A stretch of DNA of 64,000 nucleotides from Limnanthes douglasii subsp. nivea. Its lineage: Eukaryota; Streptophyta; Magnoliopsida; Brassicales; Limnanthaceae. The stretch is taken from assembly GCA_036936605.1 (NCBI GenBank), contig JAUPFV010000003.1, positions 107,889,278 to 107,953,277 on the forward strand, read 5' to 3'. The notes under the pieces were generated by a model. The model was not told where the DNA came from and did not search any database. It saw nothing but the letters and a program-made list of their open reading frames with translations. This document shows, piece after piece, positions 23,057 through 33,529 of this stretch; position 1 is the stretch's first letter, and the number at the start of each line of letters is the position of its first letter. The position numbers and the translations under genes are program-made.

Positions 23057-24729
23057 CTCCAGGTAGCAAGGACATGCAGATGTAAGTGGATCTTAAGATC
23101 ATTAAGATTCAACTTTATATGATTATTTATGTGATATTCTTTGTCTTTAAAAAGTCATATTAGGATGAGTGTGTTTATTTTGGGGATGTTGTTTTTTGGT
23201 ATATATATTTTATTTTGGATAGGTTCTTTGCGGGTTGTTTTCTTAAATTAAGGGATGTTTTTTGAATTAACTATTTTGATGTTTATGCTATAACTATATT
23301 GATATAGGGTTGGCAGTTGAAGACGTGTTATTTAAATTAAATCCCGCAATGACAACCTGAAGGTAGTTGATTCTGTTATTCGTAAATCGCTATTTGTATA
23401 GTATACAAAATGTATTATCTATTAGTTTCAGGTGCTTTTTCTTATGTGATCAAAATCTCATGCTAATAGTTATATACAATGACAATCACGATGTACCAAT
23501 TGTAAGGGTTATTGTATATTAAAAAACACATACTTCAAAATTTACCTAAAATCTCGTGTCTCCTAGTAAATGTCCCCTATAAGTTGCACAATTGTTTGCA
23601 AATTACCCATAAATCGAACCGTTATTCTACTTATTAAATAAATCATGCATTAATTATAATAATACAAAACATACTTCATTGAAAATTTAGGTTACAACAC
23701 TTTTTGTTAAACCGATAAATAGCAAGAACATTAAACTGAAGATATATGTTGAATTGTGACAGGTATGTAATGTAAAACAGGCAAGATTAGAGGAAGGACT
23801 ACATCTATGCACACAACGACATAAGAAACAACAATCAAAGACTGAACACGTAATGGAATTCAAAGATGTTCTCAGATTACCACAAGAGTCACAACCCAAG
23901 TTGAAAATGCAACACAAAATAAAGGTTTAAGTACTAACACATAGTAGAAAAGTAGATGCAGTACAATGAGCAGGTCAAGAGAAAGCTGAATGTTTTAATC
24001 TCCCAACCCTACATGATGGTTTTTTACTATGTACCCAGTCATTTTTTGAAAAATTTGGTAAGGCGGCCGCTATTCACTCGAGTGGAGGAAAAAATATTGC
24101 TTGCAGTGGATCTAAAAATTCTTTAGAGGAGACACCTCTAATGGTAAACAAATAATTATATTAATAAACATGTAACTAATTTCCTCATTTGATTGTTATG
24201 TAAACCAAGGTTCAATATTTTATAGTTACTAGATAACGGGTATCCAAATTGGGATTTACTTACACAAACACAACAAGGAGAAGCTAATTATCAACCTTGG
24301 GGAATTGAAACAACAACAACAAAATTAATAGTCGTGACTCAATACCACAAGGTGCTTAGAATACAAAGAGAAAAAGATCAAGAAGATTCCGAATATGGTA
24401 TTTACCACAAACATAATTTCCATTCAGGCTAAACGTTAGTGTGACTAAGGTAATGGTACTACCGTACGAAGGGGAGGTAGACTTCAAGGTAAAATATAAA
24501 TTTTGAAATAACTGAAAATGTATTTGCAACTAGTGAGTTATAGTTCATAATTCCTCATTTTGTAGATTACTGATGCCCGAATATATAAACTGCTTAAAAA
24601 ATCAAATTGGAAAGTACCTTTCAAAGGGTTTGATAACAAGTGCAATTTTGAATACAACGCAATTCAAATATATGGGATTGCAATGGTTATTATAGAATTT
24701 CTAAATACTCATAAATAGTTACACAAAAA
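23057..24729 (+). other. Middle of the Ulp1-like gene, poorly readable
   Basis: Likely introns and eroded exons linking the acidic region to the protease. A readable patch at about 24240-24420 (YPNWDLLTQTQQGEANYQPW) and another at about 24570-24710 (ITDARIYKLLKKSNWKVPFK) may be exons. No domain is assigned. Confidence 0.4.
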
Positions 24730-25625
24730 TTGATCTATTGTACGCGGTATTTATTACAGAAACTACTAGCATTGAAAGAAGATATATCACACATTGTTGA
24801 CGATTTTTTTGAAAAAATGAGGGAGGACACGTTTATCGTATTCGTTCCAGTATGCAACATAAATGAGAAGGGAAAAAACCATTGGACGTTGTTGGTAATA
24901 AACATGGAGAATGATCTAGCCAAAAACTACAATCCGTTGTTCCCTGGTAGCAAATTCACTCCAAATGTATGTCGGAAAACATGCAATGCATTGGTATGTA
25001 GTATAAAACGTTATTGCATGATATTGTTTGTAGTATCTTTGTAGGTGTATGGGAGCCTTGTGTTGAACGCAAGAGAATCGCCTGTCGCAGTAATCTATAT
25101 TGCGTGTATAAATATAAGGGAATTTCGTGTGTTAATAACCAGTATCGCGTATTATTTGCATAAGAAACACACGCAGTCTCATGTGATTCGCGCCATGTAT
25201 CTGTGATAATCGCTTTATGTGTATTTATGCATATTACAATTTGCATATAAACTGGTAATGTATATTATGTGCATACATCGCTTGATGTTGATTAATGAAC
25301 CCCATTTTTAGAAGCTTTTACCGATTATACAAACAATATTAGCCTCATAATTTTTCTATTTGAGCAGCTGAATTATTGTATGAAGAAAAAATGCATCCCG
25401 CGTGTGAGCAATGGATACAAAGTTAAAGCTGCTAGAGATATTCCGCAACAAGATAAAGATTCACTTGACTTTGTAGTCTTTGTTTGTCAGTATGTTCAAG
25501 ACATTATCCAAAACGGGTTTGTACACAAGAAATACAGAAAAGATATGTTGGCTCAAACACGTGCGCAAATGTTTTATCATTTCTTAAATGATAAAAATAC
25601 TAATCGTCGGGTGTTAGATGGTTGA
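24730..25625 (+). pseudogene. Ulp1-like C48 cysteine-protease domain, two exons, catalytic Cys lost
   Basis: The C48 family removes SUMO or related modifiers from proteins. Exon one contains FIVFVPVCNINEKGKNHWTL, with the catalytic His in HWTLLVIN; where families usually have YDS it reads KNYNPL, so the Asp is Asn. A GT-AG intron at 24994-25367 (TTG/GTATGT to TGAGCAG) joins the exons in frame: NAL then LNYCMKKKCIP. Exon two has ARDIPQQDKDSLDFVVFVCQ; the usual QQ....DCGVFVC gives Asp-Phe-Val in place of Asp-Cys-Gly. The exon ends with TGA at 25623-25625. The frame-preserving intron supports a real gene; the missing Cys and Asp argue against protease activity. Confidence 0.75.
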
Positions 25626-26110
25626 TTGTATTTTTAATGCAGAATGGTACTTTTGGTTTAAGGGATGTATTCGTATGTAAGTCATTTCTGATGTGTGATT
25701 GGGTGGCATTTTATTGGCAGGATAATATGGTTTTTGTGAGTAACACCCCCATAATATTTGTATCCAACATTTGTATCCAACATTTGTATCCATTGGCAGT
25801 GTAGAATACTAATCATAATCAATTGGTTAGCCATTACGCGACTGTTGAACATTGCGGTGCATTTCTTTAGTTACAGACAATGTGGTCTTTGTGAGTAAAT
25901 TGCGCGATCTATGGTTAATGTATATAGTAAATCGCATGAAAAGAATTTGTGATTATCTTGCGTTTTCGTCGTACAAATATCACATTGTCAAATTGGCTAC
26001 ATGGGAATGTATAAACTCTCGCCTTTTTTGGGACTGAATTATATTACCCTGCCTAAATTTACACCACATAAGAATGATCCGCCGAAGTTAGCCACCTACT
26101 TTATAACCCT

Positions 26111-26118
26111 TATATAAA
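26111..26118 (+). promoter_or_regulatory. TATA box of the SANT/Myb-like ORF
   Basis: TATATAAA, 71 nt before the ATG at 26189. It suggests a separate transcription unit after the Ulp1-like gene. Confidence 0.5.
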
Positions 26119-26188
26119 CCTCCATACTTCTAGTTAGACTCTATAAGAAAACTGTATACATTTTATAAATACTTTTATTGCTTTGAGT

Positions 26189-26570
26189 ATGAATTGGAGC
26201 GTAGATGAAGACCAACACTTGCTTCAAGCGGTGAAGTACGTTACGACAACAATTACCGATGAAACAACTAATGTTTTTTCTTATGAAGTGTTAATCCAGA
26301 TGTAATTTGACTATAAGGCTTGGATTTACCAGACTTCATACTCGCAGTCGTAAAGCAGTCCCTTCGAGGTACAACAAACTAAAATCTGAACCCTCGCTAC
26401 GTGTGTCTAACCTGTCTCACGTGTTGTGCAAAGATGCAACACACATTTGGAAGTGGGAACTTAATGATTGGGTATCAAGAGATATGATTGTGTATTGGAA
26501 GGACAACATTGCCAAGAAAGAAGATGCAATCGCCAATTGCTCACCAGTTGATAATAACCGTTGTGGATGA
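26189..26570 (+). pseudogene. Small SANT/Myb-like ORF inside the MULE, frameshifted
   Basis: The ATG at 26189 opens MNWSVDEDQHLLQAVKYV, the start pattern of a SANT/Myb helix (W.xxED..LL.AV). A TAA at 26303 ends this frame after 38 codons; the next frame continues at 26307 with LGFTRLHTRSRKAVPSRYNK, the R.RKAV.SRYNKL pattern of the last SANT/trihelix helix. It then runs through DATHIWKWELNDWVSRDM to a stop at 26568-26570. A one-base shift plus the stop breaks an otherwise coherent protein of about 125 residues. It might bind DNA (inference). I know such genes as accessory proteins of Harbinger elements, not of MULEs. Confidence 0.55.
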
Positions 26571-27319
26571 TTTCTAATAATAAGTTTACCGAATTTAAAA
26601 ATGTAATTTTCATTCAACTAACAGTGTTGTGAAGTTAACTGTTATATTGGTAATGTTACATTGTTGTAACATGTTAGTAAATCGCTTATAATTTTATCTA
26701 AATCGCGTAATGACATTGGAATCCTAAAACACCTTATTGTTGTCTTTTGAATTATCAATCTAGGATGTAATCCCGTTTTATGTAAATCACATTATGACAA
26801 TACGAATCATGAGGAATGTCACGAGCACTTGATATTTTAATTGTAAACCGTGTTAGGTAAATTGCTTATGAAATAGCGTGATGTGTAATGTAATGCAACA
26901 AATGAATTGTGTGACACTTAAAACCATGGACAAATTAATGGCCGTTTAATGTCAGTTAGTCGATATCATGTGATGATATATTAAATTATTTGGAAATCGT
27001 GTGAGTATATTATGTAAGACACGTAAAATGTAAATCACGTCATTACAAAAGTAAGCATTGGTTACTTTAAGACAATGGACCGTCTTTTCACGACAGTATT
27101 GGGTTTATAGGTTAATTTACTATTTTTTAATTTATTTCTTTGTGAGACATGGGTAGATATGTACTAATTACATAAACATTAATTTCACATTAAAGTAGTG
27201 ATAGATTTTAAATATAAATCATATTAGGTTATGCAGAGCTATTCAATGAGTATTTCTATTTAAGACGCAATCTCTTCTTATTCAAAAATCTCATCGTATT
27301 AAAAAAATCTTGTAAGAAA

Positions 27320-27730
27320 ATGTACAGCTCATCTCCAGACTCGTATGGTTACCCATCCTTTGATGGTGGCTTCTCCGATGAGGGTAGAAAATTATCTGAC
27401 TACAAGTATTCAACTACATCGGTGTACTCATCGGATGATTCCAAAGATGATTATGCATTCTCGGTTTCTTTTGAGGATGATTATGATTCAGGCGAGTTGT
27501 GGTTGTTTTCAAAGTACAAATCCGATGAGGATTGGCTTCCCAAACGGAAAAGGACAAGGAACAATTGGAGGAAGAAGATAAGGAGGAAGAAGTCGGACGA
27601 CGAAGAAGACGATAAAGAGGATAACTCTTGGGATGCGAATGATGAAGACAGTGAGATGGAGATTGACGACGAAGAAGACGATGATGTGGATAAGGAGGAA
27701 GATGACGAGGAAGACTCAGAGGAAGAGTAA
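27320..27730 (+). CDS. Acidic ORF with basic cluster (136 codons), unknown function
   Basis: Starts at an ATG and is uninterrupted to the TAA at 27728-27730. Residues 1-75 are rich in Ser, Tyr and Asp (SPDSYGYPSFDGGFSDEGRK). Residues 76-91 form a basic cluster (PKRKRTRNNWRKKIRRKK) that looks like a nuclear localisation signal. The rest is almost pure Asp/Glu. The acidic reading frame continues for about 26 codons beyond the TAA (EDEDKDEDEENSSDNSEYE), so the stop may be a recent GAA-to-TAA change. It lies between the SANT-like ORF and the convergent transposase, and could be the third MULE passenger gene. I recognise no family, and low-complexity composition limits homology calls. Confidence 0.5.
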   Translation: MYSSSPDSYGYPSFDGGFSDEGRKLSDYKYSTTSVYSSDDSKDDYAFSVSFEDDYDSGELWLFSKYKSDEDWLPKRKRTRNNWRKKIRRKKSDDEEDDKEDNSWDANDEDSEMEIDDEEDDDVDKEEDDEEDSEEE

Positions 27731-28292
27731 GAGGATGAAGATAAGGATGAAGACGAGGAGAACTCTTCTGATAATAGTGAGTATGAAGTTGTGTGTGTTT
27801 CCGTTTTTTAGAATTATAAACGTCGAACCCTTTAATATGTAGTATTTTTTGGTTAGGGTTAACTATCTGGGCAGTAGTAGGTCCATATTTCAACGTCTGT
27901 TATTTTAAAAAAATGTGATGTTATCTCTGATTAACTAGTTGCACATCCTTTATTTTTTATTGTATTATTCGAATGATGGTACAATCCCGTAAACAAGATA
28001 GTTGAACAAGTATCTGGACAAAATATGGAACACAAATATCGTGATTGAGGCTAATGTTATGTCATGACAGTAAGACGTTAAAGAATCGCGTAATATTTGA
28101 TAATGTAATCAATAAGGTTACCAAGAATCGCGTCGTCTATATGATAGTAGAGCCCACAAGTATAGAATAAAAATGTGTTTCAAATTAAATAAGAAAATGC
28201 ATGAGATCTACATTAAAATCGTAGGGAATCATAACGTACAACTCGCGTGGTCTAAAAACAACTAGGAATCTCTTGATGGAGCCATTGTTAAA

Positions 28293-28312
28293 TAAATCGC
28301 ACGTGCGATTTA
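28293..28312. repeat. 20-bp perfect palindrome with CACGTG core
   Basis: TAAATCGCACGTGCGATTTA reads the same on both strands. It is two copies of the MULE's AAATCGC motif head to head around a G-box core. It lies 73 bp beyond the transposase stop. Confidence 0.9.
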
Positions 28313-28384
28313 CGTACTACTAATTTGGTAAATCACGTTATTCAAACACTTCTGCTTTATACAGTATAATACGAATCACTTCGT

Positions 28385-30728
28385 TCAGGCAAGAACCAAA
28401 AGTTCTTCAAATTCATTAGAGGATGATCTTTCACCAAAATTTGTTATTGCCGGTATGCTAAATGAATAAGTAGACCTATAATATCCCACCGTGTAAAATG
28501 GCTCTACCAACAAAAGTGGATCTTCGTTAACTGAAGTTATTGCCGCTAATGCGTGAGGGCATGTAAAACACTTTTGTTTCCATAAGCCACACAAATATTT
28601 GAAATCAATCATGTTGACAACCATAACGGTATTAGAAAATACTTCAAACGAACCTACAGAAGACTTACGTACTACTTAAGTTCGACCAATTATAGCATGC
28701 TCCTTAAACTGTTTGTCATACTCGGGACATAAGAAATTGTTCTAGTTGAGTCCATCCGAATGACGTCTAGAAATTTGAGTTATTAGCATAACTCTAATCT
28801 TGTCGATCATTTCAACGATCGGTAAGTTTCATAGCTTTTTAATTTGATTGTTAAAGGATTCGGCGGCAGATGATGCCATTGCCCCATACCGTTTCACTTT
28901 AACGAATGCCTGAGCGTACTTATCAGGAGGTAAATGCTCAAGGAATTTGTTTATCTTACCACCGCCTTGACTTAAAAAATCAGAAAGTCTCTCATTAAAA
29001 AGGTATACTGTGGGAGCATAAGCACGACGGTTAAACGACTTCAGTATATATTTTTTAAACTCTCGGTTAGTGTGTTCTAGGGGAGCCTTCAAATTATTAA
29101 TGAGATGAAATATACAATAAGCATGAAATTAATTTTGGTAAACAACTGAAACAACGTTAATAATACTAGAATGTCGGTGAGAAATAAATGTTATCTGACG
29201 GTTTAACAAATGAGGTTTAAGACTTTCCATAAACTACAACCAGTTTTCAGAATCTTCGCTGTTAAAAATACTGAAAGCAACGGGGGAAATGCCTGCAATA
29301 TAAAAAAGTGTTTTCGAGGTCAACTAGCACCTAACAAAAAGAATCGCACGATAGGTTGTATGATGAGTCCACATAAATCCCACATGATAGTTGTATGATT
29401 AATCCACATGGTTGCATGTGGTTTACAAAATCGCGTCTTAAAATACATTTTACAAAACAAATCGCATGTTTACCAGGGTGTATTCAACAAAGTTAGAAAA
29501 TCATATGATTAGAACCGTTTAATGAATAACTTAAGTCGTGTATTTAGGATGCTTTTGTAGACAAAATAAGCAAAAAAGCGTAATCTGGGAAAAAGTTACC
29601 ACTATTTCCATCTTTTGCCACTGCGGATATCAAACCCCCCCCCCCCCCCTATGTTTGTTGGTTAAATAGGTGTCGTCCACATATAACAGTGGTTGACATG
29701 AATGAAAGCCTTCAAGGCACGAACCAAATATTATAAAGCATCGTCTGAAAATGTTACCAAAACCAACCTTCAAATGGAAATCAGCAGTAATATCTCGACC
29801 TTTTAATCATTTGAAGTATCCATTCAGCAAGCTAAAATAAAATATTCCTATCTCTGAATACTTCTTTCCTTCCCTTCTCTAAAGCATTCCATGGGAGACG
29901 CTAGGAGATGTCTAAATCATAGTCTTGTTTGATAGTTGATTGTATAGTTTTCGCCGTTATGGAATGACATGTCCTAATTGAATCATGTATTTCATTTGCA
30001 ATCAAATGAATCATATATTCCATTTGCAATCAAATCAGATGTCAAATGCCTACTCTTTCGTTTGGAAAAAAACGGGGCTACATGTATGGCTATGGACATA
30101 TTTCTATATCATCATTAAACTGGTTCTGGAATCAATTGATGCATACAGACGCCATCTACAACCATATAATTATTTGTTGACACAATAAGTAGTGATCTTC
30201 GTAGATGTATTATGCATATACTTGAAAGAAAAACCACACTCTAACGCATATCAGTATAATGATAACCTTAGACCTACAGCACCATCAGCAAACGTCTGGC
30301 CAACACCTGTGATAGCTTCAACCCAACCAGTACTAGCAAGATGTCTTTTTTATGTTGCGAATTTAGAAAACAATTACTACTCTCACCACTAGTTAGTTGA
30401 TTGCCACAAGTTTCTGCCAAACTTACGCTAGGATGTTTACACTTTTCTATCGACCCTTTATCAATTGGTTCTTATTCTATAACAAAGCTAACACTTTTCA
30501 GACACTCCACATCAAGGTATACAATTTAATCCACAAAATCAGTCTCATTATTAAACAGCAGTTGTTCTGATCACCGCACGAGTAGGTAAAAATGTAGTTA
30601 CCCGTAACAAGATCATCCCATCTGCTTTCAACGTAATGTTGGAAAGTATGAAAGTTTTCAAACTCGTCCAAAGGAACAATTGAAGTCTGGGGGCCAAATT
30701 TGAATATGCAAACTTTTTGTTTAGACAT
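28385..30728 (-). pseudogene. MuDR-type (MURA) transposase of the large MULE
   Basis: The ATG at 30728 starts MSKQKVCIFKFGPQTSIV, the N-terminal PB1-like part (RWDDLVTGNYIFTYSCGDQN). The MuDR domain at about 30290-30060 reads GQTFADGAVGLRLSLY, YALECGFSFKYMHN and LYASIDSRTSLM. Helical text at about 29970-29820 (ITAKTIQSTIKQDYDLDISW) leads to the MULE core, LEGFHSCQPLLYVDDTYLT at about 29725-29665, whose first Asp is catalytic, then SAVAKDGN. The end has YGAMASSAAESFNNQIKKL (about 28835-28890) and a SWIM finger CGLWKQKCFTCPHALAA (about 28595-28545) in which one Cys appears lost. A run of 15 G (coding strand) shifts the frame in the core, and several stops are present. Domain order and about 780 codons match the family. 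Confidence 0.88.
29635..29649. repeat. Poly(C) run of 15 inside the transposase core
   Basis: Fifteen C on the plus strand (G in the coding strand) replace the usual YGKYKGKLL coding stretch. With 15 bases the frame breaks; 13 or 16 would keep it open. Long homopolymers are also prone to assembly error. Confidence 0.9.
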
Positions 30729-31025
30729 CTATTTCACTGCAGCGTAAACAAATTTGATTAAAGAAAAGTGAGATTTATGCAAGTGGCATGAATTTAAATA
30801 TGTATGTCTCATGGAGTATATACTGAAAACACAATTTCAATTAAAGCATGAATCACGATATGTATCTCGCGTGAACAAACCACTACGCATTTAATCAAAC
30901 GCATGAGGTTTATATTGAAAATTGCGGGGTTTTAGTATATACAACTCGCATAAACTGAAACATGAAAATCGCGCGAGTGGAACTCCAGTACATAACCTAA
31001 ATAACGATTGATTACTGACATCGCG

Positions 31026-31711
31026 ACACCACTATGATAAAAAATGCATCGTCAACCTCAGCTCTTGATCTTGAACCTGAAATCTGAAACCTATAAACCA
31101 GCACAACTAGTAAAATATGAAATCAACTATATATAACTAAGAAATCAACTAACAAGAAACCTATAAACATTATCAGTTATGTATAACTAAAAAATCAACT
31201 TAAAAAACTTAGATTTTGTAGCTAAGAAGTTTTTTACTTTAAACAGCAAAGATAATAAAGCATGGAAATACTCAAAACTTCAACAGGAACAAACCACATG
31301 AGATACTGAGAAATTCGATGATAAAACAACTAAAAAATATCTGAAAATTACTTCAGGTAGATTGTGAACAAGAAAATGACAATTTTTTTACCTGAATGAG
31401 TTGCTGATACAAAGGAGATGCTGAAATTACACAACTAACTATAATCAGGTTGTTACCTGAAAGGACGCTGGTAAAATATCTGGAGAAAAAGACTGGAAAA
31501 GATGGTTTTTCTAAAAAACGGGAATTGTTAGGGTAAGAGTAGTTTGGAGGCAAATAGTAGGATATCCGAAAGTTGGTTTCTTTAATTCAAATGTTTGAGA
31601 TTTTGAGCACAAAAATCAGCCATAAAATGAGGGTAGTTATGGGATTAATAAAATATTGGGTGTTGGAAGGGAGTTAATTCGGTGAAAGAGGTGTTTAGTA
31701 GGCATATATAA
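31026..31711. other. MULE right subterminal region
   Basis: Upstream of the transposase. It holds short direct repeats of AAATCAACT with TATAACTAA and CCTATAAAC (31105-31210) and no convincing ORF. It may contain the transposase promoter or leader. Confidence 0.4.
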
Positions 31712-31768
31712 TAGTTTGGGTACTAGATAACAATATAGTTCTTGAGTGGATACTTAGTGAGACATTTC
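31712..31768 (-). repeat. Degenerate right inverted end of the large MULE
   Basis: Minus strand starts GAAATGTCTCACTAAG and continues into CTCAAGAACTATATTG, matching 19003-19060 imperfectly. The ATCGCG-type motif and coding remnants stop before this point, which supports a boundary here. Confidence 0.4.
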
Positions 31769-31769
31769 C

Positions 31770-32144
31770 AAAAAATTAAATTTAAATATTGTTAAAAAAA
31801 TTCAAAATCAAAACTATTAATTTTCAACCCAAATCAAATATAACAATTGATCGAACATATAAATCAAACCAATTTTGAATAAAAATTGTTTAAAATAGAA
31901 AAATCGCAAAACAAATAAAAAGAAAATAAACAAAAACTTCACAACAATGTATGATTTTGTTTAATTACAAAATATATTAAGTAGTTTAGATTTTGAGTTA
32001 TATAGTTTAGGTTTTTATAATTATTTTTAAATTTAATAAAAAAACATTTAGCTTAATAAATCGTGATAAAAAATGCATAGTAGTAATTAAAACAATATTC
32101 ACGTGTTTAATGTTTATAAAATTTTGTATGGAATTAATATTTGA
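31770..32144. other. AT-rich spacer
   Basis: Between the MULE end and the tandem array. Nothing recognisable. Confidence 0.5.
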
Positions 32145-32828
32145 AATGTTACAACTAAATATATTTAAATGTTGAGGTTACCATTGAAAATATAAAGTAT
32201 ATAGTAACTGTAATTTTATATGAAAATTAAATTTAATATGTAAAATATATAGAAATATAATTAGTTGAATCTCGATAGGTTATATTTAAATACTTTTAGT
32301 TGTTCAAACGTTAGAGGCAAATGTATGTAGTAGACATAATTTTATGTAAAAATGATATTTGATATGAAAAGACATATACAAGCACAATGATGTGATAAAA
32401 TATTATACAGATACAACTTAATGATCCCTTGTAGGTTCATTCCATACATTTGGATGCTTAAATGTTAGAACTAAATGTATATGGCAATTGAAAATTTATA
32501 TAAAAATGATTTTTGGTATGAAAAACCTATACAATTACATGACCCATTGTAGGTTCATTCCATACATTTAGATGCTCAAATGTTAGAACTAAATGTATAT
32601 GGCAATTGAAAATTTATATAAAAATGATTTTTGGTATGAAAAACCTATACAATTACATGACCCCGTGTAGGTTTCTGACAGATATTTAAATGTTCAAATG
32701 TTACAACTAAATGTATATGGTAGTTGTGATTTTATATACAAATGACTTTGTATGAAAGAACCTACATAAGCACAATAACATGATTCCTTATAGGTTCCTC
32801 TCAAACATTTATAATGTTCAAAAGCTAC

Positions 32829-32834
<6 letters not shown>

Positions 32835-32896
<62 letters not shown>
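32835..32896. repeat. (AT)n microsatellite within the tandem array
   Basis: About 31 AT units grown inside one repeat unit, at the place where the other units have AAATGTATATGG. Confidence 0.93.
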
Positions 32897-32900
<4 letters not shown>

Positions 32901-33311
32901 GCTGTAGTTTTGTATGAAATGATATTTTGTATGAAAAAGCTTATACAAACATAATTATCTAACCTCTATAGGTTCATGTTAGACATTTAGTTGTTCAAAA
33001 GCTACAATTAAATGTGTATGTTAGGTGTAATTTTGTATGAAAATGATATTTAATAACACAAGTAAATGACTCGTTTGTAGGTTCATGCAAGACATTTAGT
33101 TCTTCAAATGTTACATCTAAATGTATATATTAATTACAGTTTTATATGAAAATTATATTTGGTATGAAAAATATAAATACAATTACCTGACCTTATAAAG
33201 GTTTCCGTCAGATATTTAGATGTTCAAATAGTACAAGTAAATGTATATGATGACTGTAATTTTGTATGAAAATGATATTTGGTATAAAAAAAACCTTTAC
33301 AAACACAATTA

Positions 33312-33529
33312 CTCTCTCTGTCCCAAAATATAAGTCGTTTTAGGAAATAGTTTTTGTCCCACAATATTTGTTATTCTTGGATAAAAATATAAAATTTAAT
33401 ATTATTGATTATGCTCTACCAATTAGATCTTTTTATTTTTGTGCTTTATATGAAAAAGAAAAGTAATTATTTTTTTCCTTTTTATCTATGCATACCCTTA
33501 GAACAACATGTATTTTGGGACGGAGGGAG
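33312..33529. mobile_element. Stowaway-type MITE (218 bp), nested in the tandem array
   Basis: Ends are CTCTCTCTGTCCCAAAATA and TATTTTGGGACGGAGGGAG, the plant Stowaway/Tc1-mariner MITE signature (consensus CTCCCTCCGTCCC). It is flanked by TA at 33310-33311 and 33530-33531, the expected target duplication. Removing it restores the surrounding repeat unit. The AT-rich interior has no transposase. Confidence 0.9.

Larger units (their letters stand above)
19574..31025 (+). repeat. Dispersed ATCGCG-type motif within the large MULE
   Basis: Exact ATCGCG starts at 19574, 19706, 20740, 21230, 21435, 22875, 25144, 26702, 28085, 28127, 29430, 30968 and 31020; one inverted copy is at 25903. Many near copies share the frame (G)TAAATCGCGTAATG, for example at about 19818, 21380, 25932, 26670, 27032, 28330 and 29460. 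Most lie in introns and spacers. On the plus strand in the rest of the window I found only two (8884, 13687). Confidence 0.75.
18991..31769. mobile_element. Large Mutator-like element (MULE) carrying a Ulp1-like gene, Kaonashi-like
   Basis: Contains a full-length but broken MuDR-type transposase on the minus strand and three ORFs on the plus strand, including a Ulp1/C48 protease-like gene. MULEs that carry ULP-like genes are known (Kaonashi-type and the melon CUMULE). The ends are inferred: about 60 bp at 19003-19060 and, inverted, at 31712-31768 align imperfectly (shared CTCAAG, CTAT.TTGTT and CTAGTAC blocks). The flanks AAAAAAATA (18982-18990) and AAAAAATTA (31770-31778) agree at 8 of 9 bases, which fits a MULE 9-bp duplication but is weak in A-rich DNA. 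Confidence 0.7.

Noticed and set aside
24063..24083. NotI (GCGGCCGC) and XhoI (CTCGAG) sites 15 bp apart, like a cloning polylinker
   Set aside because: No vector sequence surrounds them and the translated context is ordinary; taken as coincidence, though a read check for contamination would be simple.
27414..27893. 159-codon minus-strand ORF, His/Pro/Leu-rich
   Set aside because: Complement of the acidic ORF at 27320-27730; composition explained by GA-rich coding on the other strand.
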